Source: Fusarium oxysporum f. sp. lycopersici 4287
Taxonomy: Eukaryota; Ascomycota; Sordariomycetes; Hypocreales; Nectriaceae
Length of the DNA stretch: 64,000 nt
Assembly: GCF_000149955.1 (NCBI RefSeq)
Contig: NC_030993.1
Coordinates: 1,583,048 to 1,647,047, forward strand
Direction of reading: 5' to 3'
Shown piece after piece: positions 1 to 13,008 of the stretch (position 1 is the stretch's first letter; every line of letters starts with the position of its first letter). Below the pieces are notes generated by a model. That model was not told the DNA's origin. It made no database searches and saw nothing but the letters and a program-made list of their open reading frames with translations. Both the position numbers and the translations under genes were made by a program.

Positions 1-8
1 TTCTCTAG

Positions 9-2224
9 GAATTTGCATTGTTCCTCAAGAAACGATCGAGTCTAGAAGAAGACCATGCCAATGGCATCAGGAAACTCACACGTACCACCCAGGAGGTCAT
101 GCGCCGGCCCGATCATCGGCAGGGCACATTCGGTAACGCATACGAGGCTATGGCAAGCACCCACGAACGTATGGCTGAGAATGGCATCGAGTTTGCCAAA
201 GAGCTACACCAGATGCACGATGAGCTTATGGAGCTCGCTGGTGTTGCCGAGCGCAGCCGGAAGTCATGGAAGCAAAACGGCTTGTCCGCTGAGAACAAAG
301 TAGCAGAGATGGAGCAGACTATGCGTAAGAGCAAGGCCAAGTACGACTCTCTTGCTGAGGATTATGAGCGGGTCAAGACCGGCGAGTCGCGCCAGAGCGG
401 CAAAATGTTTGGTCTCAAGGGACACAAGTCAGCACAACAGCATGAGGGTGAGCTGTTGAAGAAGGTTCAAGCAGCTGATTCTACCTACCACGGGCACGTC
501 CAGGCGTTGCAGGCTGAGAAGGCCCAACTTGTTTCAACGACACGCCCAGAAGCCATTCGAGCGCTTCAAGACTCGATTAAGGAGATTGATGCAGGAATTT
601 CATTGCAGATGCAGAAGTTTGGTAAGTCTTTCCCCAGTATTCTGGGTCGTACAATCCCAGCTCATTTGTTGTTTAGCCTCCTTCAATGAGCGCCTACTAT
701 TAAGCAATGGTCTGAGTGTCAGTCCCATTCAGGGTCCTGGGGCCCAAGGCAGCTCTGCTCAACGCAGTCTGCGACAGGCTGCTTCTTCGATTGACAACGA
801 CAAAGACTTGAATGACTATGTCACAGCACAGCACAGAAGTGTGCCTCCCAACACTGGTGAAATCAAATATGAGCGCAATCCAGTAAGTGACTACTAACAA
901 GTAATCAGTATTGTGACTAACGATTTTAGGCACTTAACCCTCCGGGCTCCAGCAGCCAGCATAATCCAGGAGGCCCTGTCCAACAACCCGCAGCTGTTGT
1001 GCAGTCACCAGTATCACAGACGCAGCCCCAAGGTGGTTTCTCTGGACCACAGCCTCTAGGTCCTGGATCAAGGACTAGCACCCTTGGTCTTGGCCCTATT
1101 ACTGGCATTACTGGTGGTGATCCTTCATTTGCCCCGACTGACGACCCTCGACCTTTTTCGCAGCATCATAATAGGAGCGTTAGTCAAGGGAACATGCCAG
1201 TGCAACAGGGCACTCCTGGCCAACAATTCTCAGGTCGGGGCCCCAATCAACAACAGGCACCTGGTCAAAGATATGGTAATGGGGGGTCTATCAGTTCATC
1301 CGGCCCACCGCAACTTGGTGCTCTGCCCTTCCAGCCTGGCGGTTCACCTCCTCAACAGCCAGTTCCTGGCCAAGCTCCTCATGAACGTTCAGGAAGTGGG
1401 GTGAACTCGGGACAAGGACCTCCAGGTGCTGCACGGTCACCACCTCCCTACGGAGCTTCTAGTCACCCTCCTCCTGGGCCTGGACCTTCCGGGCCTGCCA
1501 AGCCAATGTTCGGCCTGCCACTGAGTCGTCTTTATGAACGTGACGGCTTGGCAGTACCAATGGTTGTTTACCAATGCATCCAGGCGGTGGATATGTACGG
1601 CCTTAATGTGGAAGGCATTTACCGCCAGTCTGGGTCCATGGCTCACATACAAAGACTAAAGAATATGTTCGATACAGGTACGTCATGTTCTACACGTAGA
1701 AAGTCCCGAGCTAATCACATAGCAGAGTCTTCCAACCCTGCGCTCGACTTTAGGAATCCCGAGAACTTTTATCATGACGTCAATAGTGTTACTGGCCTGT
1801 TGAAGCAGTTTTTCCGTGATCTCCCCGACCCGCTACTCACCCTCGAGTATCATGATAGCTTCATCACGGCTGCCAGTACGTCGCTCCAATTCCTTCCTTT
1901 CGTGTGTGTCTACCTCTCCTTGGCAAATACTGACTGATATGCACAGAGCAAGAAGACGATACGGTACGTCGCGATTCGATTCACGCGATCATCAACAGTC
2001 TTCCTGATCCCAACTACGCTACACTGCGTGCTCTCACTCTTCACCTCTGGAGAGTCATGGACAACAGCCACAACAACCGCATGAACTGCCACAACCTAGC
2101 CGTCATTTTTGGCCCGACACTCATGGGCACTGATCCCAGCACCGCCATTGCCGATGCGGGCTGGCAGATTAAGGCCATCGACACCATCCTGCAAAACACG
2201 CTCCAGATTTTTGACGAGGATTAA
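9..2224 (+). CDS. RGD1: F-BAR / RhoGAP domain protein (Rgd1-like), 5' end outside the window
   Basis: This is a Rho-family GTPase-activating protein acting at the membrane in cell polarity and the cell-integrity pathway (role known for yeast Rgd1; inferred here). The window opens with an intron 3' end (AG at 7-8). Exons read 9-621, 677-882, 930-1677, 1723-1875 and 1947-2224 with consistent phases, giving 665 visible residues. Residues 1-200 are the charged helical part of an F-BAR domain, starting EFALFLKKRSSLEEDHA. A Gln/Pro/Gly-rich disordered linker follows to about residue 465. The RhoGAP domain (about 466-665) starts FGLPLSRLYERDG and carries the catalytic arginine in GIYRQSG (visible residue 505). 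Intron 4 is 45 bp and in frame, so retention would not shift the frame. The true start codon lies upstream of the window. Confidence 0.9.
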
Positions 2225-3530
2225 ACTTGTATGTAAGCGCCTCGCGTTGGTTAAGGGCTTAATATGTAACGCTTGTTGGAAGAGGCGGAGAGGGATGTTT
2301 ATATCTATCCATGTTGGCTGTTTTTATGTTGCATGGCGTCTCGTATCTAATGCATGTTCATTTCTTCCTGTGCTTGGAGATTAGTGTAAAACCACTGGGT
2401 GGCTAACGTGAGCGCTTTTTTTCTTGTGCTTCTTTTGCGCTTGTTCAGTTTACCTCTTACTTGCTCCTTACGTGTGATGGCCTGTTATATGCGATAAGTT
2501 AGACTCGCAGTTATATAAACAGGCAAGGAATTTCAAATGGTTTGTTGTAGGGTAGTTAATACTACATGGCGTTCTTCACACATGAGACTTTTGAACACGA
2601 ACGACTGATAGTATATGCAATACAGGTACGGTATGGCTGCAAGACTTTGGCATAATGGTGTCAATGGTCTGTTCCCCCCCAGGTCACTACTGGTAGTGGA
2701 AACTGGGCTTGGACGGCTGTTTAATCACTTTATACAGGTGATCTTCACGAGCACAGTGTTAGCATTTTCAACGTACACAGGAGCGATAACTACTAATGAT
2801 GTCTCATGTTCATAGCTCTCGAATCACTTCCACGGGAGCAACCACGGCACCAGACTCACGCATCACAGGATATATACCAGTATAATCACCGCTTTCCAGT
2901 ATGGTAACCCACTAGTCGAGAGGGTGATATGATGCTAATCAAGTGACTTGATTGAAGTTCTATGCTATTCCACTCCAACGAGTAATGTAGACAAATGCAG
3001 AGAGCCTTCTGCCCTCTGTTCTCATCAGACACCAGCCTTGATGTCTTTCGTACATGATAAATGCTCAAGTATCGTGCGTGTTCTGTGCTCGACATATCAT
3101 CAGCCGTTTCACCAGTCCTCTTTGTAATCAGCGCCATGCAAAAATACGCAAGCAAACCCCAAAAAGCAGAAACAAAAAGAAATGCCTCATCTTCCCATAA
3201 AAGACAAAATAAAATATTCGACGAGACCATTGATGCACTATGCCCCCTGTAGCCCAGAATAAACAATACTGAGAATAATATCCGTTTTGCAGTGCACATT
3301 ATCGCTTATGCCAACATGCCTGAGTTCCGTAACAGGGGTATAGCCGTGAGAAGAAGGAAAAGAAAACTTAGACACAGTCGGGCGCATGATAATATTGGTG
3401 ATGATAATGATGATGTAGGAAAAAGCCTGAACGCTGTTCGCGTCATGCTGCATGAAGGGTGTCAAAATCTTTGACATCAATAATTTGGTTTGTGGTGATT
3501 GGAAGAGATACAAGCCTGTCTCGAAGGATC
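2225..3530. other. Intergenic region between convergent RGD1-like and MED12 genes
   Basis: This 1.3 kb holds the 3' flanks of two convergent genes. I see no coding frame with family resemblance or splice support. Confidence 0.6.
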
Positions 3531-6500
3531 TCACTGGAGCTTGATAGCTTCAAAAAGACCTAGACTTAAGCTCGTATCGTTCTCACCAACATTGGGAGTC
3601 GGCTCGCTAAGCACCTCCCAGCGACGGAGAATGAAGGGACTCAGACGCTCCTGGACTACTGGCCCGATGCCGTATTGCGCACCCATGCCACGAGCGGCAG
3701 CACTCTGAGGCGTTGCTGCCTTTTCCCGGTGGGAGAGCATAAGATTGTCTGACGAAGACGGCGGCGGTGAGCTGAATAAATAGTAAAGTCGAGGGTCAGA
3801 TGATGTTCCTTGGTTGGGCATCCCGCCTGGAGTTAACAAGGTGGCCCTGGCACAGTTGGCTCGCAATTCCTCGGGTAGGGCATCTACCAGGAGAATAGCA
3901 ATGTCGAAGACCTGCTGGACAAGGGAGCCAACAGTAGCTGGCGGCAGTGTTTCCAACTCAAGTAGCAGCCCGCAAAGAACAAGGACAATGCGTGCTCGAA
4001 CATCATGCACGGGTGGGATAGGAGGCCTTGTCGCCGAAGCCGTGGGAAGAGGGGCCGATGGTGGCTCGGACGACAAGCTATGGAGGTTAACAAAGCGAAG
4101 CATAGCGGGCAGCCAATACTGTAATACGGCGGCGTGACAGTTGGGACGCTCCTGAGGCCCTGCTGCGACGATTTCCCACAGGTCTGTCAACTTCTCGACC
4201 ATGCCCAACGATAACTGTGCCATCTTAGGGGGGGCTTGACCCGAAATAATAGCCTCCACCACTTCTAGTAAGTTCTCGGCCATGCGGAGGGACTGCCGTG
4301 ACCCAGTGTCGACAAACTCAGGAGCCTTCGATGAAGGGATCAAGTCGAGAAATCCAGTTTGAGCCTGTGTCTTGAGATGCTGGGTAATGTCGTCACTCAA
4401 ACAAGGTAATAAACTGGTCCACATGATGTTGCCTGCTTCAATGGCTCGATCCATCGCCCTGGCGAAGATCTCGAAGCGAGAAGAACTCTGGTCTTGTCCT
4501 TCAATTACGCTGGGCTGTGGCAATGACAGATCTAAGTTAAGCTTCAGCTGGCAGAACGGCAGCGTCAACTCGTTGGCAATCTGTAAGATATGATCAAACG
4601 AAATTTGAGTCTCGCCCGAGTCTCCAGGAATAAGAAGTTTCGTGGTCACCTTGCGGACGAGACCGACAGCTTCAGCAGGAAGCGATTTGATGCCTAAAGC
4701 ATTTGAGACGGCGGAGGAATCCACCAGAACAAGAGTTCGTAAGGTCTCGAGCAGACTTTCTTGGCACTCAAGATTGTCAAGAGGAAACTCAGTGCCATTG
4801 ACATGATTTCTTACAGTCGAGTACTCGAGCAAAGCGTTTCGAACAAGGTTCAGCAATCCTTTGGACTGCTCAAATTTGGCGCACTTTTGCTCGGTATGAA
4901 AACGGTAACTTTCCTCAGCCACAAGCCCTGTTGCCTGGGGAAGCGGCATGATGACGAGTTGTAAGAGTTCTTGCAAGTATGTCGCAGGACCTCTGGACGA
5001 TTCTGGGGCAAGATTCTGGATATTCGCGAACGGAGGGCTTGCGGTGCTCATTATGATAGGCATTGTCAGACACCCTGTAATGATGAGAAGTGGGAATAAA
5101 GTAGAAAGGGAGGAGCGGTTCGATATCGAACGAATATGNNNNNNNNNNNNNNNNNNNNNNNNNNNNNNNNNNNNNNNNNNNNNNNNNNNNNNNNNNNNNN
5201 NNNNNNNNNNNNNNNNNNNNNNNNNNNNNNNNNNNNNNNNNNNNNNNNNNNNNNNNNNNNNNNNNNNNNNNNNNNNNNNNNNNNNNNNNNNNNNNNNNNN
5301 NNNNNNNNNNNNNNNNNNNNNNNNNNNNNNNNNNNNNNNNNNNNNNNNNNNNNNNNNNNNNNNNNNNNNNNNNNNNNNNNNNNNNNNNNNNNNNNNNNNN
5401 NNNNNNNNNNNNNNNNNNNNNNNNNNNNNNNNNNNNNNNNNGCTTGATGAGAGGGGGTTGCCACGATGTCGGAAACCGCGAGCAAGCATCAATAGCGTTG
5501 TTGCGATCATTTTGGACGAGCTCTGGCGAAGCTGGCTGGCAATCACCTCATGACCAGCCATGCGTTGGGCAAGACTGGAAAGAGCAGCAAGTAGCGGTCG
5601 TGGAACGAGTCTTTGCTCCTCGTTCATCATTCTAAGGCGCTCGATTAGGCTGTTAAACAGTTCGTTTGCGCTATCCAGGGCGCAGAAGATTTGCAGGTTT
5701 GAATGGACAGTATCGGCAACGGACGCCAGAACGTCAGAATCGGCGGTCTTCGCGCAAGCTCCAAGAATGTCAGATAACATGGCGTAATCTTCGGCCATTT
5801 CCATAATGTCTCGAACAGCGGTGAACATAGCCAGAGATAAAGAGTGGCCCTTCATGATGAACTGCCCAGTTAGCTCATCACGCAAATGTGCCCCAATGCT
5901 GCTCCTTAGAGCAGTACTGCTACCGCCCATCCGTTGCAATAGCTTCTTGAGTGACATTGGCTTTCGTCCTGACAATGGATCATTTGACAGTAAAGGGAGC
6001 CCCACAACATGCTTCACAACCCTGATTGCATTGGTGATGTCTTGTTCCTCCTCAGCGACCGAATAGTTACCAGCTCGTCTTAGCAAGTTTCCTCTTTCAG
6101 CCCTCTTCTTCTCAGATAAAACATGAAGCGGAAGTTCAACTAGCAACCTGCTAGAACACGGACCTGATACGGGGTCGATTTCCGCGGCACAATGATAACC
6201 ACCACGAGCGATAGTCCACTGCATATATTGAGAGACGGAAAAGTGACCGGTTCGAACGAGTTCCGTGACAAGGTGATAGACGAGGTTCTTCCGTGCCTTG
6301 TCATTGACGGCGATGTTGTCGAGTGTCTCGAGAATGGGCGTGGTAGGGTTTACACGAAATTGGCTCCATTGCCGAATTAAACGGGTTGCGGCATAGACCT
6401 TGGCTAGACCTGGACGATGGAACGAAGTTGCCCACTCAACTACTGTCTTCATTATCAAAGACTTGTTCTCACTCGTTGCCCAGCATGCTGCGGCTAAATG

Positions 6501-8295
6501 ATTATCGCTAGATTCTTTCAAGGCGGCATCAAGCAACTTGACTAGCTGACTCCGCCCGGCAGGAGGGGAAGCAGTACTGGACACTACCAGACGTGAGTTT
6601 CGTGAATTGATGGCATGTAGTGCCTTTCGAGCCTGCTCGTCATCAGAACGCAGACAAGCATGTAAAGTATCCTTGTACGTCGACCAGGCTCCGGGGTTGA
6701 TGAAGCTCTCTGGGTTGGAACGAATTAATGAGCCGAGCAAAGCTGACAGTCTACTGGAGAGTTGCACAAGAAGATCCTGGTCAGGGTCGTTGGATATCTG
6801 GTCTTGCTTAGTCAAACCGTTTGAAATAAGAGTTGCGTGTAAACCTACCACATGCAAGTGGCTGAGTAGAGCAAAAACAAGCCTCCGGCCATACTTGCGT
6901 GACCTGAGAAGGTCTTTCCAGTAAATCTGAGCAATGAGCAGCCACATGGGAATACGCGACTGAAGACTATTCTCAATTCCAGACACAACCCAGTCAAGGT
7001 AATGATCTCGATCTAGCAACTGCTCTGAGTAAAGGTTCGTTGCTAAGCGGATGCTGCATGGCAGTTAGCTCCTGTGCTTCTGGACCAATAAGCATGTCAA
7101 CTTACGCATATGTGACTCGATTCTTCCAGTCATTTTCACCAAACCCAGCAACAACGGCATCGACAAATTGCTCAACAAAAACGGTCCAGTCGCGAGCCCA
7201 TTTCAGTTCGCCACCCATAACAAAGGCACCATTGACACCTTTCCTCTTCAACCCCCTGATCTCATTGGCACCGACACACTTTGCTAGCCAAACAGCTCGC
7301 TCGGCGGGAACATTCTTGTTCAAACATTGATCGAGTAACGTTCTTCCGCGAATGCCGTGGGGAATTGTTCGGCTGAGGCGTCTAAGGGATATCGCAGGAT
7401 TTGCAAGGTCCTTGAGCCAGACCTCTCTCTTCGTATCCGTGAGCGTGACTCGAGGTGGTGGTTTGAAAGTCGAGGGTGCATTGATCTGTCCTCGATGTCT
7501 GCGCTGAGTCAGAACTCCCATAAAAATAGTAGACAGTGCATTCAGGCCAGTCTTTTGCTTCAGGGCCGGGAAGATGGCAAGCTTAGCAGACGAAGTTTCA
7601 GGAACATTTAAGTTCACCTTATCCCATGTTCCTTTGGTAATCGCTTCGCTGCTCCACTCGTCTTCATGATGTGCTCCATTCCAGGGAAAGAAATCGGCGT
7701 ATCCAGAGTTAAGACCTTTGCTGAAAGGGTCGACGGGATTTCGTACTGCGGTTTCGGGTCGGTTGGCTGAGAAGTATCGTGGCGCGACGGAGGGAATCTC
7801 GACGGCGTAGGGTTTTGGTCGGGCATCTTTCTTGGCTGGCGCAGGCGCAGTCGCTGTAATTCGAGGAGCGAATCTCGGTTGTGAGGTTACTGGCCGACGT
7901 GTCGGCATCGGCATCAAAGTTGAGCTGGCGCTGCCGGCAGGGCTGCCGACCATAGCTTGAAAGGGATCGGAATTGGGTATTCGCGAGGGTGTAAGAGACT
8001 GCGGCGATTCGGATGTAGGTAAAGAACTAGAAGAAGCATTGTGTGACAACTCAAGCCGAAGACGTGAGCCGCCTCTTCTAGGTGTTGTGTGATAACGATT
8101 AGGGGTAGCATCGCCGGCGTCGGCCGTTAAATCGATGAATGGAGCATCTTTTCGAACTGGCGAGGCGGCCGCCATAAACTGCTGCTGATGTGATAATGAT
8201 CGCTGTGGAGGGGGGCGCTGAACGGGTAACGACGATGAGCTCACGGAACGCTGAGGCGGCCGCGGATGGGCACCCAATGTGGTCCGCGAGGTCAT
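3531..8295 (-). CDS. MED12: Mediator complex subunit 12 (Srb8), coding region interrupted by an assembly gap
   Basis: MED12 belongs to the CDK8 kinase module of Mediator and, with MED13, CDK8 and cyclin C, modulates RNA polymerase II in the nucleus. Exon 1 is 8295-7106, the intron is 7105-7054 (GTAAGT donor, CTAAC branch, GCAG acceptor), and exon 2 is 7053-3531. Exon 1 encodes a Ser/Pro/Arg-rich disordered start and then the Med12 domain, visible as DLANPAISLRRLSRTIPHG and AVWLAKCVGANEIRG. The exon junction reads YAIRLATNLYSEQLLDRDHY, the expected continuation. The remainder is a long helical region. Read through the N run, the protein is about 1570 aa, near the size of fungal MED12. The residues inside the gap are unknown, and the sequence just downstream of it may include an intron end. 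Confidence 0.93.
5139..5441. other. Assembly gap (303 N) inside MED12
   Basis: This is a run of 303 unknown bases in the coding region of MED12. Its length happens to be a multiple of three, so the frame appears open across it, but the true length and content are unknown. Confidence 0.99.
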
Positions 8296-11200
8296 TTCTG
8301 GGTCGTGGGCGGAGGCGCCATTCCGAAAAATCTAAATAAAGGGATGTGTAGACTTGTGTTGTATCTGATGATGATGGATAACCGCAGTAAACGCGATTCC
8401 TGGGAATGGTACTGCGATGTCCTACAGTATTCGGTGGCGCCTCAATACTCGAAGGCGAAATGGTGTCCAAGATTTGCGTTCCTATAGTCGCGTTGTCGTT
8501 GATACGTTGGTAGCGTCAGGTTTGATGAGCCAGCCGCGCAACCCCAAGCATAAATGGGCAAATAATCAACGTGATTCGGGGATCCGAACTCGATTGTTGC
8601 CCATGCGTTCTATCATCCCCCAACTATCACAGCCGCCGTTGCCGTTGTTGTTCCGGATCGATGGAATGGAGCCACGCACGCGAATGGCTTCGATTTGGTG
8701 GAGTTGGGTTGTTCGAGTCAAAGAGGAGGAAGATACGGATGCACAAACTGGAAAGAATAGTGTCTAGATAGCGAAAGTATGTACACGAGCGGCACGGAAC
8801 CCCGACCGAGAGCGGCAACTGTCGATGGATTATGAGATGTACAGATGTGGATGGGGTCAGACGGGGCGAGGTAATGTTAGGTAGGTAGGTTGAGTTAGAG
8901 CGTTTCTGAGGTGAGGCAAGGCAAGGTTGGCAAGGTACTAACTTAAAAGAGCCCTCAAGAGGAAATATGGAGACGAGACGGGTGTGGAGATGGAGGTAGA
9001 AACTACCAACGGAGGGATGGCTAGTGTGCCGCGACAACAGGGCTTTTGCGTCACAGGACCACTTGGACACTATATCCGCAAAGTACCAATTACATAGCTT
9101 CGATAAGTTTTACATGGATCTGCCCCCCCATCCGGGCTCTCAGCCGTCGCTTGGTCGGTCCCTTGAATCGTTTATTACGCTGGAACCCTGCCCGGACATT
9201 TTGAATTTGGAGAGGGCTTTGTTCGTCGGTTGTCTCTTGATTCTCGAGACTGCCCGTGCGGGCCCGACCCGAGCTACGGGCTTAGACTACGGCTATGGCT
9301 GCGGATAGGGACCGACGGGGTCTGGGACTGGGAAACCAATTCCATTACATGAGTGTTATTACAGCGCAAGTCTTGAGGATTTTGGACAAGATCGATAGGG
9401 GGAGACGCTGAGCGTCAAGTGGCGATACATCGTAAGAGATGACTCGTGGCTGGTTTACGATCTTATGCTAATGACTGAGGAATCCTGAATAACAAGCCAA
9501 CCCTCTATCCGTACAGTGCTACGTGTTGACTCTCCAAGGGATAAGCGGGTGAATTGTTTGTAAGGATTGAGATTGACGGGCGGTTTGAAGTGAAAGCGTT
9601 GAGGTCGCATCAGATTGCATAACATTGTTGTGTTATTCAGGGGTTACAGTTGGCTACCTGCTTGGCGATCAAATAACATTACAGCCCCCAGCCAAAAGCC
9701 ATCAACCCCGCTTGGAGGCACACAATCGCGCAGCTTAAGATCTCAGAGAAGCATTTGCCTCGTGGAATGCACGTTATCTATTGGGGTCTGTACAGTTGCA
9801 CAGCGCTTGTTGGGAGTGACTGATGAGAGGCCTCAGGTGCCGTTTGACTCTGGTAAAATGTCATCACATTTGGATGCAGAGATACTCGTGCAAGCAAGTA
9901 ACTCAACTGGGAAATACATTGTGCTTAACCTGAGCACAATAACGAGTTTCTTTCTCTCAAAGGCTTGTTCCATATCAGTAGGACATGGATGTCAGCCATT
10001 ATTCGACCAACCAAGTAAAGACGACCATCCAGCCATCATTTCTCAAGGTGCTTCTCATGACGGCATTCAGCCGGACGAGAGCGCTTCATTCGATGGCATA
10101 TCGCCTTTCCAACAACTTTCAGCTCCCCCCTCTCCAGCCAAGCCTAAGCGAATGGGTCATTCTTATGTCAATCATCAACCGTCACCATTCACTTAGCTCA
10201 ACCCCCAAGCCAAGCCACTGTAAATAATCGACCGATAGTTCCCCATCCAGAACCTCGATCTAACAGCATCAGCGGCCAAGCCATGGTCTGTGTTCCCACC
10301 TAAAAACAACTCGCCTTGGCTGGCCCTTGCTTCTCTCTTCCCGGCGACATGGGCGTTGGGACCTGGGCTTCCGGGGAGGGAATAAACACGACATCGGCGC
10401 TGACACAAAGCGAGATGCCTGCTGTAAGCCACTCGCAAGCCCCGATGGCTGTGTAGCTTCGTGAACGGTAGATACCCCTCGCCGGTGACTTGATGACTGT
10501 CGCCAAACTTTAGGTAAAATTGAATAAGTCTATTCGCTGGGATGATTGGACGAGCCTCTATTGCCTCAGGAGGGGACTCTGTTGTGCGGATCATGGGGTT
10601 CAACTTCAATATGGTGCTCCTGTTGGCCCATACCAGCCGCTCTTGGCTTGGCCATCATTCGCTTCGCTTGACAGGGTCGTGCGCTTGTGTTGCGGTGTGC
10701 CAGTTGATGCGGAGAAGATACCCGTAGATACGGGGTGACTGTCTTATCAGCTCACATCCAACGCCGTCCCATGCAAAACAAGCCTCTTCATGCATGTATC
10801 ACGGCTAATTTTACAGCACCAGGTCGAGCCTCCAGACTCTCAAAACTTGTCTGCCAGCTGGTCCGACTTCTTGGAATGGAACATCCTGTCTTTTCCGTCG
10901 GGATCCAACCCCGGCCCGAGATCCTCTACCGACTGGCCAGTAGGGGTAGTTACATAGCTGTATGAGCACTTAAAGTCTAAAAATCGGTGATTCTGAGAGT
11001 GAGTGAGGAATAGACTAATGACTTTCAACAGACAGTGCAACAAACCTTCCTCTTTGGGGGAGACCATTGTGTTGCGGCAATGTTGTTCCGTAACAAGGCC
11101 TTTTCACATGCAGAGTTCCGTAATTCGTCTCATGTCTCTTTGTATTGTACTGTAGATCCTTTGTACTTGTGCCCCTGTACGAAACGGTGCCTTGAGAATC

Positions 11201-12165
11201 ATGTACGGGTAGACGGCTGAGGGTTCCTGAGACACCCTCGATATGATATGCGAATACCGGTAGAATAACTCCATCTTAACAGTAGGCTGAGATTCTGATG
11301 GGCTTGCTGGATTGAGATATCTATCAACAATAGGCCACGCTAGCTCATCCCATGTTTCTCAGAATATTGACGCATATTTTCCCCACAATCATGTAGTTCC
11401 CCGTCTACATGCACCTAATAAGAACTCACACGTAACGCAGGGTATCGGATCGTCCGTGGCCCGCCGGATCAATCCGTGCGACTGTGTATGTACGTCGTGC
11501 AACCCACGACTATTGCTATCCCTTGCACCAGTTAAGAAGAGGCATGACATCTTTGCCCGTCCCTCCCAAACGCAGTCAAGTGCACGGTCACATAGGGGAG
11601 GGAGTGCTACACTTTGTGTTGTTTGTGATGGGACACGGATCGTCACGGGCTCGGAGGTCAAACAGCTGTGAGCCAAGTCCCCGATCCGGTAACTGGTGAC
11701 CACACCACACGTTGCCAAGCCTAGCGACGCGGCTTGCCAAACGTGGACGCTGCGTGAGACAAACACGCTCGTATCTCATTGCCAATCCCGTCGGACCGTA
11801 GCACAGCAGAAATGCATGTCAAGTGAGACAACATGTCTCCAAAATATTCAAAATGTGAATTCGGTTATCTGCGTGCCGTGTTCAAGGAATCTCCTTGAGA
11901 GTACAAGTTGTCATCTCAAGGGACACAAGGAAAATGTTATGAAAGAAAGGCTCGTGCTGCCCTACCAGATGATTGCCGCCCCAGCTTATGTAAAATCAAC
12001 TCCTCCTGTGCAAACAGTTGCGGCCACGATCAAGTATGGCACTATATTCGTAGCAAACACATATACAAAAGAATGTTCCCGCCTGAATCTTGTATCGTCT
12101 TAAACAGAAAGAAAAAGAAGAGGAAAAGAAACGAGTGCGTCCATTCGGATCAGGCGATGTCACTA
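8296..12165. other. Gene-poor region upstream of MED12
   Basis: This 3.9 kb between the MED12 start and the 3' end of the CREG-like gene has only short overlapping open frames without recognisable domains or splice-supported extensions. A TAGGTAGGTAGG stretch lies near 8879-8890. The first kilobase is probably the MED12 5' flank. Confidence 0.55.
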
Positions 12166-13008
12166 TTACAGCTCTGCAGCATTAACTGACCACTCGCTCC
12201 AACCTCTCTCCTCACCGGGAAGCTTGATGCTCTCCCATTCATCTCTGGTAACGCTCTTCCACTCATCAACGGGCAGCCAGCCGATTCGGGCACGGTCGCC
12301 GAAGCCGCCAACCCAGTAGATCTTGGTTACAACCAGACGCGCCCAACCGCTCTCATGGATTACATTGCCAGGCAACCAGTACTTGGCGTCCTGGTGCTTG
12401 CGTGTGAAGCAGGCCGCAAGCTTCAGTGCTGATACCGGTGTGGTCTCGATGGGCTCAAGATACCCAAAGAGGGCAAAACGTGGCAAGTTGGCCGCAGAGT
12501 AAGGGACAGTGTCCGGCACGGAGAGCGACTCCTCCGAACGGCTGTTGTAATCGTAACTGGAGAGGAAGGGGATATATGCCGAGAGTCTTGAAAGAAGGGA
12601 GATACGCTTAGCGGGCGGATAGGGTGGAACCCAGTTCATGGAGAGGGTAAGGTTTGATCCAGCCCGAACGTTCCTGAACGTTGTTGCGATCTTGATCTCG
12701 AGAATGGTAGGGTTACCTTCATCCTCACAGTCCGCCACATAATCCATCATTCCGATAGGGACGCCCTCAAGTCCATTACTGTCGGTCTCGGGTTCTATAT
12801 TAGATCGTCCAGAAGGGAAGACGGTCGAGAGTGTCGCAAGCTTGGTAAGAGCAAGGATGCGGCGCGCCATGACAACGGACTCGTGGACCGTTGGGATCTT
12901 ATGAGGAGCGTTTGTATCAGCGTTATCGTTGTCGCCAAAGATATTGGACGCCGGCGTGAAAGCCTGCGCCGTGGCAGCAAAGCCTGCTATGGCATGCAAG
13001 ATCTTCAT
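12166..13008 (-). CDS. Secreted CREG-like pyridoxamine 5'-phosphate oxidase-fold protein
   Basis: An intact 280-aa single-exon gene. The N-terminus MKILHAIAGFAATAQAFTP is a good signal peptide, so the protein should enter the secretory pathway. The body matches the CREG-type split-barrel flavin-fold family (Pfam Pyrid_oxidase_2). It has a helical start with VMARRILALTKLATLSTV, the core GVPIGMMDYVADCED, a strand TILEIKIATTFRNV, and the late motif DAKYWLPGNVIHESGWARL leading to YWVGGFGDRARIGWLPVDEW. Proteins of this family often lack the residues for catalysis, so an enzymatic role should not be assumed; the biological role is unknown. The start at 13008 is the only Met that keeps the signal peptide. 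An Asn-Leu-Thr site (NLTLSMNW) suits glycosylation. Confidence 0.85.
   Translation of the reverse strand: MKILHAIAGFAATAQAFTPASNIFGDNDNADTNAPHKIPTVHESVVMARRILALTKLATLSTVFPSGRSNIEPETDSNGLEGVPIGMMDYVADCEDEGNPTILEIKIATTFRNVRAGSNLTLSMNWVPPYPPAKRISLLSRLSAYIPFLSSYDYNSRSEESLSVPDTVPYSAANLPRFALFGYLEPIETTPVSALKLAACFTRKHQDAKYWLPGNVIHESGWARLVVTKIYWVGGFGDRARIGWLPVDEWKSVTRDEWESIKLPGEERGWSEWSVNAAEL

Noticed and set aside
9615..10196. 193-codon plus-strand frame
   Set aside because: No family resemblance, overlapping equally long frames, and composition like surrounding non-coding sequence.
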